DNA of 6,129 nt from Alphaproteobacteria bacterium (GTDB taxonomy: Bacteria; Pseudomonadota; Alphaproteobacteria; Reyranellales; Reyranellaceae): the NCBI GenBank assembly GCA_013290035.1, contig JABCYT010000230.1:1-6129 (forward strand), read 5' to 3'. Position numbers and translations under genes: made by a program. The notes beneath the pieces are model-generated. The model saw only the letters and a program-made list of their open reading frames with translations, was not told the origin of the DNA and made no database searches. Below are positions 1-6,129 of the stretch, in pieces. Each line of letters starts with the position of its first letter. Position 1 is the stretch's first letter.

Positions 1-1
1 G

Positions 2-175
2 GACGAGACGTGGAATGCCTCGGTGATCTGGTGCAAGCGCAGCACGAATCCGCCCCAGGCGCACCAGCGCCGCACCGCCGACCGGCTGAAAGGCCGCTGG
101 CACGAGTTGGACACCGGCCACTATCCGATGTTGACCGAGCCGGAAGCGCTGGCGCGATTGATCGCCGAGGGTTGA
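2..175 (+). CDS. Alpha/beta-hydrolase-like protein, C-terminal fragment
   Basis: This is the 3' end of a gene cut by the left window edge. The frame starting at base 2 is open for 57 codons and ends at TGA 173-175. The visible tail contains a short strand-like stretch (ASVIWCKRSTNPPQ, residues 6-19) and then HELDTGHYPMLTEPEALARLI. The second block fits the C-terminus of alpha/beta-hydrolase fold enzymes, where the histidine of a G-H-x-P-M motif completes the Ser-Asp-His triad; here it would be His40 of the fragment. The nucleophile elbow and acid residue lie outside the window, so the substrate and exact subfamily are unknown. The gene is on the same strand as the cytochrome gene and ends 31 nt before it, so co-transcription with the Mo-enzyme operon is possible but unproven. 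The hydrolase call rests on one short motif region. Confidence 0.65.
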   Translation, partial: DETWNASVIWCKRSTNPPQAHQRRTADRLKGRWHELDTGHYPMLTEPEALARLIAEG

Positions 176-206
176 CGTCACTCCGCGACATCCACGGAAC
201 CCTGAT

Positions 207-1478
207 TTGATCAAAAGGACCCTCCTGGGAAGTGTCATCGGGCTTGCGGCAATCCTGTTGGCGGCCTTTGCCGTGAGTTGGCAGCCGGCATGGCCGCCGC
301 TCGCCGGTCCTGCGGTCACTTTCGATCCGGCCCTCGTCGCGCGGGGAGAACAGCTTGTGCATGTCGGCAACTGCGCCGGCTGCCACACCGCCCAGGGCGG
401 GCGGCCGTTCGCCGGCGGACGACCCCTGGAGACGCCGTTCGGCACGGTGTTCGCGACCAACATCACGCCCGACCCCGAGACGGGCATCGGCCGCTGGTCG
501 CGCAAGGCCTTCGTGCGCGCGTTGCGCGAGGGCGTGGCGCTGAACGGCGATCTGCTCTATCCCGCCTTTCCCTACGATCATTTCACCCGCGCCAGCGATT
601 CCGACATCGACGCGCTGTACGCTTTCCTCATGACGCGGCCGGCCGTGCAGGCGCGGGCGCCGACTAATCGGCTGAAAGAGCCTTTCGGCTTCCGGCCGCT
701 GGTGGCGGGCTGGAACCTGCTCTTTCTTCGCAAGGGGCCACTCGTCGACGATCCGGGCCAGTCGGCCGACTGGAATCGCGGCCGCGCGCTGGCCGAGGGA
801 TTGGCGCATTGCGGCGGCTGCCATACGCCGCGCAACGAGCTGGGCGCCGAGAGAAGCGACCATGCCTACGACGGCGCCTGGACGGAAGGCTGGTACGCCC
901 CGCCGCTCAATGCCGCTTCACCGGCGGTGCGGCCGTGGACCGCCGAAGACCTCTTCGCCTACCTGGGCACCGGCCTTAGCGCGACCCACACCGCCGCAGC
1001 CGGCCCGATGGCCAGCGTCACGCGCGGGCTGGCGCAGGCGTCGGAAGACGATGTCCGCGCGCTCGCCGTTTATTTCGCCTCGCTGATGGCGCACGCGCCG
1101 GCCGCGCAGGGGCCGCCGCCGGCAGACAGGGGCAACGTCGCGGACGCGGCCCATCCGGAAGCCGCCGCGCTCTTTGCCGGCGCCTGCGCCACTTGCCACG
1201 GACCCGGCGCACCGATGATGCAGGAAGGGCGGCCCTCGCTCGCCTGGGGAACGGCCTTGCACGAGGGCACGCCCAACGACACGATCCAGGTCATCATGCA
1301 CGGCCTGGCGCCGCCGGCCGGCCGGTCCGGTCCGACCATGCCGGCCTACGGCGACAGCTTCAGCGACCGGCAGCTTGCCCAGATCACCGCGTATCTGCGC
1401 GCGCGATTCACCGACAAGCCGCCGTGGCCCGACGTGCCGGGGGCCGTGGCGCGGGTGCGCAAGGGAGGCAGCGAATGA
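207..1478 (+). CDS. Triheme cytochrome c subunit of a molybdenum hydroxylase (electron acceptor)
   Basis: The 423-aa protein has a basic N-terminus (K3, R4) and a hydrophobic segment at about residues 6-23. This is a signal anchor or signal peptide that places the rest in the periplasm. Three CXXCH heme-binding motifs are visible: CAGCH 56-60, CGGCH 202-206 and CATCH 327-331, giving three cytochrome c domains. Likely sixth ligands are Met268 (GPMASV) for heme 2 and Met378 (TMPAY) for heme 3. At the matching place in domain 1 the sequence is YPAFPY, with Phe121 where related alcohol/aldehyde dehydrogenase cytochromes have Met. A Pro/Ala-rich linker lies at about 293-317. The start is TTG at 207, the only plausible one: no in-frame ATG or GTG lies between the preceding gene and 207, and later starts would lose the membrane segment. 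A weak GGA (196-198) lies 8 nt before it. The stop overlaps the start of the [2Fe-2S] gene by 4 nt. Triheme subunits of this type pass electrons from periplasmic alcohol, aldehyde or N-heterocycle dehydrogenases to quinone or a terminal oxidase. The partner here is inferred from the operon. Confidence 0.9.
   Translation: MIKRTLLGSVIGLAAILLAAFAVSWQPAWPPLAGPAVTFDPALVARGEQLVHVGNCAGCHTAQGGRPFAGGRPLETPFGTVFATNITPDPETGIGRWSRKAFVRALREGVALNGDLLYPAFPYDHFTRASDSDIDALYAFLMTRPAVQARAPTNRLKEPFGFRPLVAGWNLLFLRKGPLVDDPGQSADWNRGRALAEGLAHCGGCHTPRNELGAERSDHAYDGAWTEGWYAPPLNAASPAVRPWTAEDLFAYLGTGLSATHTAAAGPMASVTRGLAQASEDDVRALAVYFASLMAHAPAAQGPPPADRGNVADAAHPEAAALFAGACATCHGPGAPMMQEGRPSLAWGTALHEGTPNDTIQVIMHGLAPPAGRSGPTMPAYGDSFSDRQLAQITAYLRARFTDKPPWPDVPGAVARVRKGGSE
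1463..1468 (+). promoter_or_regulatory. Shine-Dalgarno for the [2Fe-2S] subunit
   Basis: GGGAGG lies 6 nt before the ATG at 1475, inside the 3' end of the cytochrome gene. It fixes the start of the small subunit within the ATGA overlap (1475-1478), although the same frame stays open far upstream. The arrangement predicts translational coupling. Confidence 0.8.
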
Positions 1479-1966
1479 TCACCCTTACCGTGAATGGCGT
1501 ACCCCATCAGGTCGACGCCGCGCCCGATACGCCGCTGCTCTACGCCTTGCGCAACGATCTTGGCCTCAACGGCGCCAAGTTCGGCTGCGGCCTGGGCCAG
1601 TGCGGCGCCTGTACCGTGCTGGTCGATGACAAGCCCGCCTTCTCCTGCCTGCTGCCGATCGCGGCCCTTGCCGAGCGCAAGGTGCGCACGATCGAGAGCC
1701 TCGGCACCCGCGAAAAGCCCGGCGCGCTGCCGGCGGCGTTCGAGGCCGAGCAGGCGGCCCAGTGCGGCTACTGCATCGCCGGCATGATCATGCGTGCGCA
1801 GGCGCTGCTGGAACGCACCACCCGGCCGACCGAAGCCGAGCTGCGGGCCCACATGGCGCCCAATCTCTGCCGCTGTGGCACCCATATGCGCGTCCTGCGC
1901 GCGGTGCGGCGCGCCGCCATCGCCATGGGTGGCGGCGTGCGCAACGATGCGGAGGACGCGCTGTGA
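1475..1966 (+). CDS. [2Fe-2S] small subunit of a xanthine-oxidase-family molybdenum hydroxylase
   Basis: The 163-aa length is normal for the iron-sulfur subunit of IorA / NicA / CoxS type enzymes. The N-terminal plant-ferredoxin-like domain carries cluster II ligands Cys38, Cys43, Cys46 and Cys58 (CX4CX2CX11C). The C-terminal four-helix domain carries cluster I ligands Cys97, Cys100, Cys132 and Cys134 (QCGYC, then NLCRCGTH). All eight cysteines are present, so both clusters should form. The subunit relays electrons one at a time from the molybdopterin cofactor in the large subunit to the hemes of the cytochrome encoded just upstream. It has no signal peptide of its own, so if the complex is periplasmic it is probably carried through the Tat pathway bound to the large subunit. 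The ATG at 1475 overlaps the previous stop (ATGA) and the gene's own TGA overlaps the next start (GTGA). Family assignment is secure; the specific enzyme name is not, because small subunits are similar across aldehyde, isoquinoline and nicotinate enzymes. Confidence 0.95.
   Translation: MITLTVNGVPHQVDAAPDTPLLYALRNDLGLNGAKFGCGLGQCGACTVLVDDKPAFSCLLPIAALAERKVRTIESLGTREKPGALPAAFEAEQAAQCGYCIAGMIMRAQALLERTTRPTEAELRAHMAPNLCRCGTHMRVLRAVRRAAIAMGGGVRNDAEDAL
1951..1956 (+). promoter_or_regulatory. Shine-Dalgarno for the molybdopterin subunit
   Basis: GGAGGA lies 6 nt before the GTG at 1963. It supports GTG as the start, within a 4-nt GTGA overlap with the [2Fe-2S] gene, over the in-frame extension that runs back to 1762 inside that gene. 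Confidence 0.8.
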
Positions 1967-4167
1967 GCGCCCTCACGCGACGCCGGCTGCTCGGCCAAGG
2001 GGCGCTGGTGGTGGCCTTCTCCCTGTCGCGCCGGGCGATGGGCCAGGTCGCGGAGAAGAGGCCCACCCTGCCCGGCGATCTCGACAAATTCCCCCTGCTC
2101 GACTCATGGATCCGTATCGACGCGGACGGGCATATCACGGTGTTCACGGGCAAGGCGGAGCTCGGCCAGGGACTGAAGACGGCACTGGTCCAGGTCGCAG
2201 CGGACGAGCTTGCGGTCCCGCCGGCCGGTATCGAGCTCATCACCGCCGATACCGCGCGCACGCCCGACGAGGGCGTCACCGCGGGCAGTCATTCCCTGCA
2301 GGACAGCGGCACGGCCATCCTCAATGCCGCCGCCAACGTGCGTGTCCTGCTGACCGAGGCGGCGGCATGGCGCTGGCTCGTCGCCGTCGAGGAGGTCGAG
2401 CTGCATGACGGAGCGGCCCATGCGCCGAACGGCGACAGCCTGGGCTACGGCGAACTGGCGGCGATGCTGTCGCTCCACGTCGAGGCCAAACCGAACGTCG
2501 CGCGGCGCGAGAAGGGCGTGCGTCTGATCGGCACGAACCTGCCCCGCGTCGATATCCCGGCCAAGGTCACGGGCGGCGTTGCCTATGTGCAGGATATGCG
2601 GCTGCCCGGCATGCTGCACGCCCGCGTCGTGCGCGGACCGAGCGAAGGCACGCGGCTCAAGCCTGCCGACTTCGACGCCGTCGCCAGGATGCCGGGAGTC
2701 GTGCAGGTGGTGCGCGACGGCGGCTTCACCGCCGTGCTGGCGACGCAGGAGTGGCAAGCCATCAAGGCGCTGCAGCGCCTGCAGTCGGCCGGCTGGGACC
2801 GGCCGGGTGCCAAGCTGCCGGCAGAAGACATGCGCGAGGCGATCCGTCGCTTGCCGTCGCGCGAAGTGCCGATCTTCGACGATCCCGGGCCGCCGGCGCC
2901 CGCCGATGGCAAGGTGGTCAGGGCGCGCTACAGCCGGCCCTGCCTGATGCATGGCTCGATCGGGCCGTCCTGCGCCGTGGCGCTTTGGGAGAATGACGGC
3001 GTCACGGTATGGACGCACAGCCAGGGCGTCTATCCGCTGCGCAAGTCCCTGGCCGAGCTGCTGCGCCTGCCGGCCGACAAGGTGCGCTGCATCCATACCG
3101 AGGGCTCGGGCTGTTACGGCCATAACGGCGCCGACGATGTCGCCGCCGACGCTGCCCTTGCCGCCCGCGCCGTTCCAGGCCGCCCGGTGCGCCTGCAATG
3201 GATGCGGGAGCAGGAACACGGCTGGGAGCCGCTCGGCTCGGCGATGGTGGTCGAGCTGGAAGCCACGCTTGCCGACGGCCGCATCGCCGGCTGGCGCCAC
3301 GACGTGTGGAGCAATGCGCACAGCACCCGGCCGGCCACCGCCGGCGGCCTGCTCGCCGGCGCCGAACTCGATCCGCCTTTCCCGCGCCAGGTCCCCAGGC
3401 CGATCCCGATGCCGGAGGGCGGCGGCCATCGCAACGGCAATCCGCTCTATGCGCTGACCAATGCCAAGGGGACCTATCACTTCATCGAGCAGATGCCGGT
3501 GCGCGTGTCGGCCCTGCGCTCGCTCGGCGCGCATATGAACGTCTTCGCCATCGAATGCTTCATGGACGAGCTGGCGCAAGCCGCCGGCGCCGATCCCCTG
3601 GCCTTCCGCCTCGCCCATATGGCGGACGGCCGCGCCCGCGAGGTCATGCAGACCGCAGCCGATCGGTTCGGCTGGGCCGGACGCGCCCAAGGCGGCGGCG
3701 GCCGGGGGTGGGGCTTTGCCTTTGCCCGCTACAAGAACCTCGCGGCCTATTGCGCCGTGGCGATGGAAGTCGCCGTCGACCGCGACAGCGGAGACATAAA
3801 AATCCGCCGCGTGGTGGCGGCCGTCGACAGCGGCGAAGCCGTCAATCCCGACGGCATCCGCAATCAGATCGAGGGAGCGATCGTCCAGTCGCTGAGCTGG
3901 ACGATCCATGAAGCCGTCGCTTTCGACACGACACATCGCAGCAGCTTCGACTGGAGCGCCTACCCGATCGTCCGCTTCGACGCCCTGCCGGCAAGCGTGG
4001 AGGTCCATGTCATCGATCGGCCGCGCCAGCCATTCCTCGGAACCGGCGAGGCCGGTCAGGGTCCGGCCGCCGCAGCCTTGGCGAACGCCGTGGCCGACGC
4101 CGTGTCATTGCGCATCCGCGACATGCCGCTCGCGCCCGAAAAAGTGAAGGCCGTTCTCAGAAGCTAG
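1963..4167 (+). CDS. Molybdopterin-binding large subunit, nicotinate dehydrogenase / isoquinoline oxidoreductase-like
   Basis: The 734-aa catalytic subunit belongs to the xanthine oxidase family. Residues 5-27 look like a Tat signal: T-R-R-R-L-L, a hydrophobic stretch (14-21), then SRRAMGQ. This predicts folded export with cofactor. An N-terminal cofactor-binding segment follows, with KAELGQG (Gln69) and a [10 protein letters not shown] motif. Next comes an a/b-hammerhead-like domain at about 187-290 ([18 protein letters not shown]), then the main cofactor-binding region with [18 protein letters not shown] (323-340), [10 protein letters not shown] (383-392) and an [15 protein letters not shown] block from 517. 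The catalytic Glu is Glu696 in [10 protein letters not shown] near the C-terminus. This order, with the hammerhead inside rather than first, is that of IorB / NicB / AldH-type periplasmic enzymes. The expected reaction is water-derived hydroxylation of an N-heterocycle, or oxidation of an aldehyde, with electrons going to the [2Fe-2S] subunit and cytochrome. The HGSIGPSC and [10 protein letters not shown] motifs recall NicB-like proteins, but no cytochrome domains are fused here. The start is GTG. The TAG stop overlaps the stop of the convergent lpdV gene. Substrate is unknown. Confidence 0.92.
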   Translation: MSALTRRRLLGQGALVVAFSLSRRAMGQVAEKRPTLPGDLDKFPLLDSWIRIDADGHITVFTGKAELGQGLKTALVQVAADELAVPPAGIELITADTARTPDEGVTAGSHSLQDSGTAILNAAANVRVLLTEAAAWRWLVAVEEVELHDGAAHAPNGDSLGYGELAAMLSLHVEAKPNVARREKGVRLIGTNLPRVDIPAKVTGGVAYVQDMRLPGMLHARVVRGPSEGTRLKPADFDAVARMPGVVQVVRDGGFTAVLATQEWQAIKALQRLQSAGWDRPGAKLPAEDMREAIRRLPSREVPIFDDPGPPAPADGKVVRARYSRPCLMHGSIGPSCAVALWENDGVTVWTHSQGVYPLRKSLAELLRLPADKVRCIHTEGSGCYGHNGADDVAADAALAARAVPGRPVRLQWMREQEHGWEPLGSAMVVELEATLADGRIAGWRHDVWSNAHSTRPATAGGLLAGAELDPPFPRQVPRPIPMPEGGGHRNGNPLYALTNAKGTYHFIEQMPVRVSALRSLGAHMNVFAIECFMDELAQAAGADPLAFRLAHMADGRAREVMQTAADRFGWAGRAQGGGGRGWGFAFARYKNLAAYCAVAMEVAVDRDSGDIKIRRVVAAVDSGEAVNPDGIRNQIEGAIVQSLSWTIHEAVAFDTTHRSSFDWSAYPIVRFDALPASVEVHVIDRPRQPFLGTGEAGQGPAAAALANAVADAVSLRIRDMPLAPEKVKAVLRS
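4164..4167. other. Shared CTAG stop-stop overlap of convergent genes
   Basis: The self-complementary tetramer CTAG gives TAG at 4165-4167 for the + strand Mo subunit and TAG on the - strand (complement of 4164-4166) for lpdV. The two operons therefore meet with a 4-nt overlap and no intergenic DNA. Any transcription terminator would have to lie inside the opposing coding sequence. I saw no GC stem followed by a T run on either side of the junction. Confidence 0.9.
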
Positions 4168-5570
4168 ATGTGAAGGGCTTCGCCCAGGGCCCGCAGGCTC
4201 GCTTCGTGGAAGGCCTCGCCCAGAGTCGGGTGGGCATGAATGGTGCCGCCGATATCTTCCAGCCGCGACCCCATCTCGAGCGCGAGACCGAAGGCGGCGG
4301 CGAGTTCCGACACGCCCGCGCCGACCGCGGCGATGCCGAGAAGCAGGTGATTGTCGGCCCGCGCGGTCACCCGCACGAAGCCGTCCTCCGCGCTCAAGGT
4401 CAAGGCCCGGCCGTTGGCCTGGAACGGGAACTGGGCAGTGTGCACCTCGTGGCCGGCCTTGCGCGCTTCCTCGGGCGAGAGGCCGACAGTGACGATCTCC
4501 GGATCGGTGAAACACACGGCCGGAATCACCGCACCGTCGAACACGCGACGATGACCGGCGATCAATTCGGCGACCACGACGCCCTGCGCCATCGCGCGGT
4601 GGGCCAGCATCGGCTCGCCGGTGAGGTCGCCGACCGCCCAGACGTTGCGCATCGAGGTCGCGCAGCGCTCGTCGATCTGCACGAAGGGGCCGTTCATGGT
4701 GAGGTCGAGTCGTTCCAGGCCGAAGCCCGCGATCCTGGCGCGCCGTCCGGCGGCGACGAGGATCCGGTCGGCCGCGATGCTGCGCGCCGGCGCCCCTTCC
4801 TGCTCGATCCGCAACGCATCGCCCGCTTCGGACAGGCCGACGGCCCGGGCGCGCGTCAGGACCTCGACACCCAGCGCCCTCAGGTGGCGGACGACCGGTC
4901 GAACGAGCTCTTCGTCGTAGGTCGGCAGGACGCGGTTCTCCGCCTCGATCACCGTGACCTTGGCGCCGAGCTTGGCGAACGCGGTTCCGAGCTCGAGGCC
5001 GATATAACCGGCGCCAACCACGGCCAGACGTTCGGGAATGGCGGTCAGCGACAAGGCTTCGGTCGAAGAGATGATCCTGCCGCCGAACGGCAGCATCGGC
5101 AGCGTCGCCGGCACCGAGCCGGTGGCCAGCACGACATGCTCGGCGGTCACGACCTGTGGACCGGTGTCGGTCTCGACCCGGCAGGTCTTGCCGTCGACCA
5201 TCACGGCGTGTCCCTGCAAGATTTTGACCCGATGCCTCTTCAGGAGTGCGCCGACGCCGCTGGTGAGGCGGCCGACAATGCCGTTCTTCCACTCGATCGT
5301 GCGCGCAAAGTCGATGGTCGGACGCTCGACGCTGAGGCCGAAGGGCGCGGACTTGGCCTGCTCGGTCGCGCGCTCGTAGGCGTCGGCCGCATGAATGAGC
5401 GCCTTCGAAGGAATGCAGCCGACATTGAGGCAGGTGCCGCCCAGCCCGCCATCGAGCCCGCCCTGCTCCACCAGCACGACATCGAGGCCGAGCTGGCCGG
5501 CGCGAATGGCGCAGACATAGCCGCCGGGCCCACCACCCACGACCAGTACCTTGGCAGCGATCTCGGCCAT
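4164..5570 (-). CDS. lpdV: Dihydrolipoamide dehydrogenase (E3) of a branched-chain 2-oxoacid dehydrogenase complex
   Basis: The 468-aa flavoprotein disulfide reductase is full length for E3. It oxidises dihydrolipoyl groups on E2 and reduces NAD+ in the cytoplasm. Features in order: FAD-binding GGGPGG at 12-17; redox-active disulfide Cys47/Cys52 in [16 protein letters not shown]-binding GAGYIG at 186-191; a second FAD contact in the [18 protein letters not shown] block; and a C-terminal dimerisation domain ending HAHPTLGEA, with His447 and Glu452 as the catalytic pair contributed to the partner subunit. All key residues are present, so the enzyme should be active. Long stretches (for example [29 protein letters not shown]) match my memory of Pseudomonas LpdV, the E3 dedicated to the branched-chain complex. 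That, and the adjacent E2, favour lpdV over a general lpdA. The ATG at 5570 lies one base after the E2 stop and has a Shine-Dalgarno. The stop overlaps that of the convergent Mo subunit gene. Confidence 0.93.
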   Translation of the reverse strand: MAEIAAKVLVVGGGPGGYVCAIRAGQLGLDVVLVEQGGLDGGLGGTCLNVGCIPSKALIHAADAYERATEQAKSAPFGLSVERPTIDFARTIEWKNGIVGRLTSGVGALLKRHRVKILQGHAVMVDGKTCRVETDTGPQVVTAEHVVLATGSVPATLPMLPFGGRIISSTEALSLTAIPERLAVVGAGYIGLELGTAFAKLGAKVTVIEAENRVLPTYDEELVRPVVRHLRALGVEVLTRARAVGLSEAGDALRIEQEGAPARSIAADRILVAAGRRARIAGFGLERLDLTMNGPFVQIDERCATSMRNVWAVGDLTGEPMLAHRAMAQGVVVAELIAGHRRVFDGAVIPAVCFTDPEIVTVGLSPEEARKAGHEVHTAQFPFQANGRALTLSAEDGFVRVTARADNHLLLGIAAVGAGVSELAAAFGLALEMGSRLEDIGGTIHAHPTLGEAFHEASLRALGEALHI

Positions 5571-5571
5571 C

Positions 5572-6129
5572 TCACGCCTCTATGAAAATCGTCGCCGGCG
5601 CCTCGAGCAGGCCCTTGATGCGCTGGACGAAACGCGCCGCGACGTAACCGTCGATGACGCGGTGATCGAAGGACGACGACAGGTTCATCATGGTGCGCGG
5701 CACGAACTGCTCGCCCTGCCAGACCGGACGCACGACCTGCTTGTTGGGGCCGATGATCGCCACCTCAGGCCGGTTGATCACCGGCGTGGTGACGATGCCG
5801 CCCAGCGCGCCCAGGCTGGTGATCGTGATGGTCGAGCCCGTGAGCTCGGCGCGGGTCGCCCTGCCCTCGCGCGCCGCCTCGGCCAGGCGCTGTACCTCGG
5901 CGGCGCAGTCCCACAGGCTGAGCGACTCACAGTGGCGGACCACGGGAACCATGAGGCCAGCGGGCGTCTGCGTGGCGATGCCGATATGGACGCCGCCATG
6001 ACGTTCGAGGGTCTCCGCCTCGTCGTCATAGAGCGCGTTCATCTCGGGAAAGTCGGCGACCGCCTTGACCAAGGCCTTCATCAGAAACGGCATCAGCGTG
6101 AGGCGCGGCCGATCCGAGCGATTCTCCGC
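5572..6129 (-). CDS. bkdB: E2 acyltransferase of a branched-chain 2-oxoacid dehydrogenase complex, C-terminal catalytic part
   Basis: The gene is truncated at its 5' end by the right window edge. The frame is open from 6129, giving 185 visible residues and TGA at 5572-5574. An ATG at 6091-6093 is internal, because the twelve upstream codons (ending RPRLTL) continue the E2 fold. This is the catalytic core of dihydrolipoamide acyltransferases, which moves the acyl group from lipoyl-lysine to CoA at the centre of the multienzyme complex. The active-site motif SFDHRVIDG is present, with His156 and Asp160 of the fragment. Upstream are the core motifs [15 protein letters not shown] and [14 protein letters not shown]. 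The SLGALGG...[13 protein letters not shown] pattern and the adjoining lpdV-like gene favour the branched-chain (bkd) complex over pyruvate or 2-oxoglutarate E2. The lipoyl and E1/E3-binding domains are outside the window, so the subtype is inference. Confidence 0.9.
   Translation of the reverse strand, partial: AENRSDRPRLTLMPFLMKALVKAVADFPEMNALYDDEAETLERHGGVHIGIATQTPAGLMVPVVRHCESLSLWDCAAEVQRLAEAAREGRATRAELTGSTITITSLGALGGIVTTPVINRPEVAIIGPNKQVVRPVWQGEQFVPRTMMNLSSSFDHRVIDGYVAARFVQRIKGLLEAPATIFIEA
5577..5582 (-). promoter_or_regulatory. Shine-Dalgarno for lpdV
   Basis: On the - strand, TAGAGG lies 6 nt before the lpdV ATG, inside the last codons of the E2 gene. The E2 stop and the lpdV start are separated by a single base (TGA-G-ATG), so the pair is probably translationally coupled and needs no separate promoter. 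Confidence 0.75.

Noticed and set aside
206..215. Possible FNR/Anr site at TTTGATCAAA
   Set aside because: FNR-type boxes need TTGAT and ATCAA separated by a 4-nt spacer. Here the half-sites fuse with no spacer, and the site sits on the start codon.
1193..1474. N-terminal extension of the [2Fe-2S] gene into the cytochrome gene
   Set aside because: The frame is open, but the extension would overlap the cytochrome by over 280 nt and adds no domain. The ATG at 1475 has GGGAGG at the right spacing and begins the usual N-terminus of the family.
1762..1962. N-terminal extension of the Mo subunit into the [2Fe-2S] gene
   Set aside because: It would place the Tat-like signal about 67 residues inside the protein. 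The GTG at 1963, with GGAGGA 6 nt upstream, is the better start.
2104..4008. 634-codon open frame on the - strand opposite the Mo subunit
   Set aside because: Low-complexity composition with no motifs; the + strand gene explains the region fully. Long antisense frames are expected at this G+C content.
1963..4167. Aerobic CO dehydrogenase large subunit (CoxL)
   Set aside because: The form I CoxL active-site loop AYXCSFR is absent, there is no FAD medium subunit, and the internal hammerhead order, Tat signal and cytochrome partner fit the IorB/NicB group instead.
4170..5585. 471-codon open frame on the + strand opposite lpdV
   Set aside because: It is a shadow of the high-GC lpdV codon pattern. 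The translation is rich in Arg, Gly, Asp and His with no recognisable domain, while the opposite strand encodes an E3 with every catalytic motif intact.
6091..6093. ATG at 6093 as the start of the E2 gene
   Set aside because: The frame stays open to the window edge and the upstream codons (RPRLTL) continue the E2 core. A start here would give a protein lacking the lipoyl domain and part of the catalytic fold.

Overview
The window is high-GC DNA, roughly two-thirds G+C by eye, with dense, tightly packed genes. The codon use and gene families suggest a proteobacterium, most likely an alphaproteobacterium, with a chromosomal catabolic region. No mobile element, RNA gene, CRISPR array or large repeat was seen. 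The taxonomic call is inference only.

Left part, + strand: the window opens on the last 57 codons of an alpha/beta-hydrolase-like gene (2-175). After a 31-nt gap comes a three-gene set encoding a periplasmic molybdenum hydroxylase. It comprises a membrane-anchored triheme cytochrome c (207-1478), a two-cluster [2Fe-2S] subunit (1475-1966) and a Tat-signal-bearing molybdopterin subunit (1963-4167). Each junction is a 4-nt stop/start overlap (ATGA, then GTGA) preceded by a good Shine-Dalgarno sequence, so the three are very likely one translationally coupled operon. Electrons from hydroxylation or oxidation at the Mo centre would pass through the [2Fe-2S] clusters to the hemes and then to the respiratory chain. 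There is no FAD subunit. The large subunit most resembles the nicotinate dehydrogenase NicB / isoquinoline 1-oxidoreductase / acetic-acid-bacteria aldehyde dehydrogenase group. The substrate cannot be decided from sequence.

Right part, - strand: two genes of a branched-chain 2-oxoacid dehydrogenase operon run toward the Mo operon. They are the C-terminal catalytic part of the E2 acyltransferase (5572-6129, cut by the window edge) and, one base downstream, the E3 dihydrolipoamide dehydrogenase lpdV (4164-5570). E3 is the last gene of the set as seen here. The E1 genes (bkdA1/A2) would lie beyond the right edge.

The two operons converge and overlap: the palindrome CTAG at 4164-4167 supplies a TAG stop to both genes, leaving no intergenic space. 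Nothing here is clearly a novel system. The points most worth following up are the unknown substrate of the Mo enzyme, the missing Met ligand in its first heme domain, and the stop-to-stop overlap.
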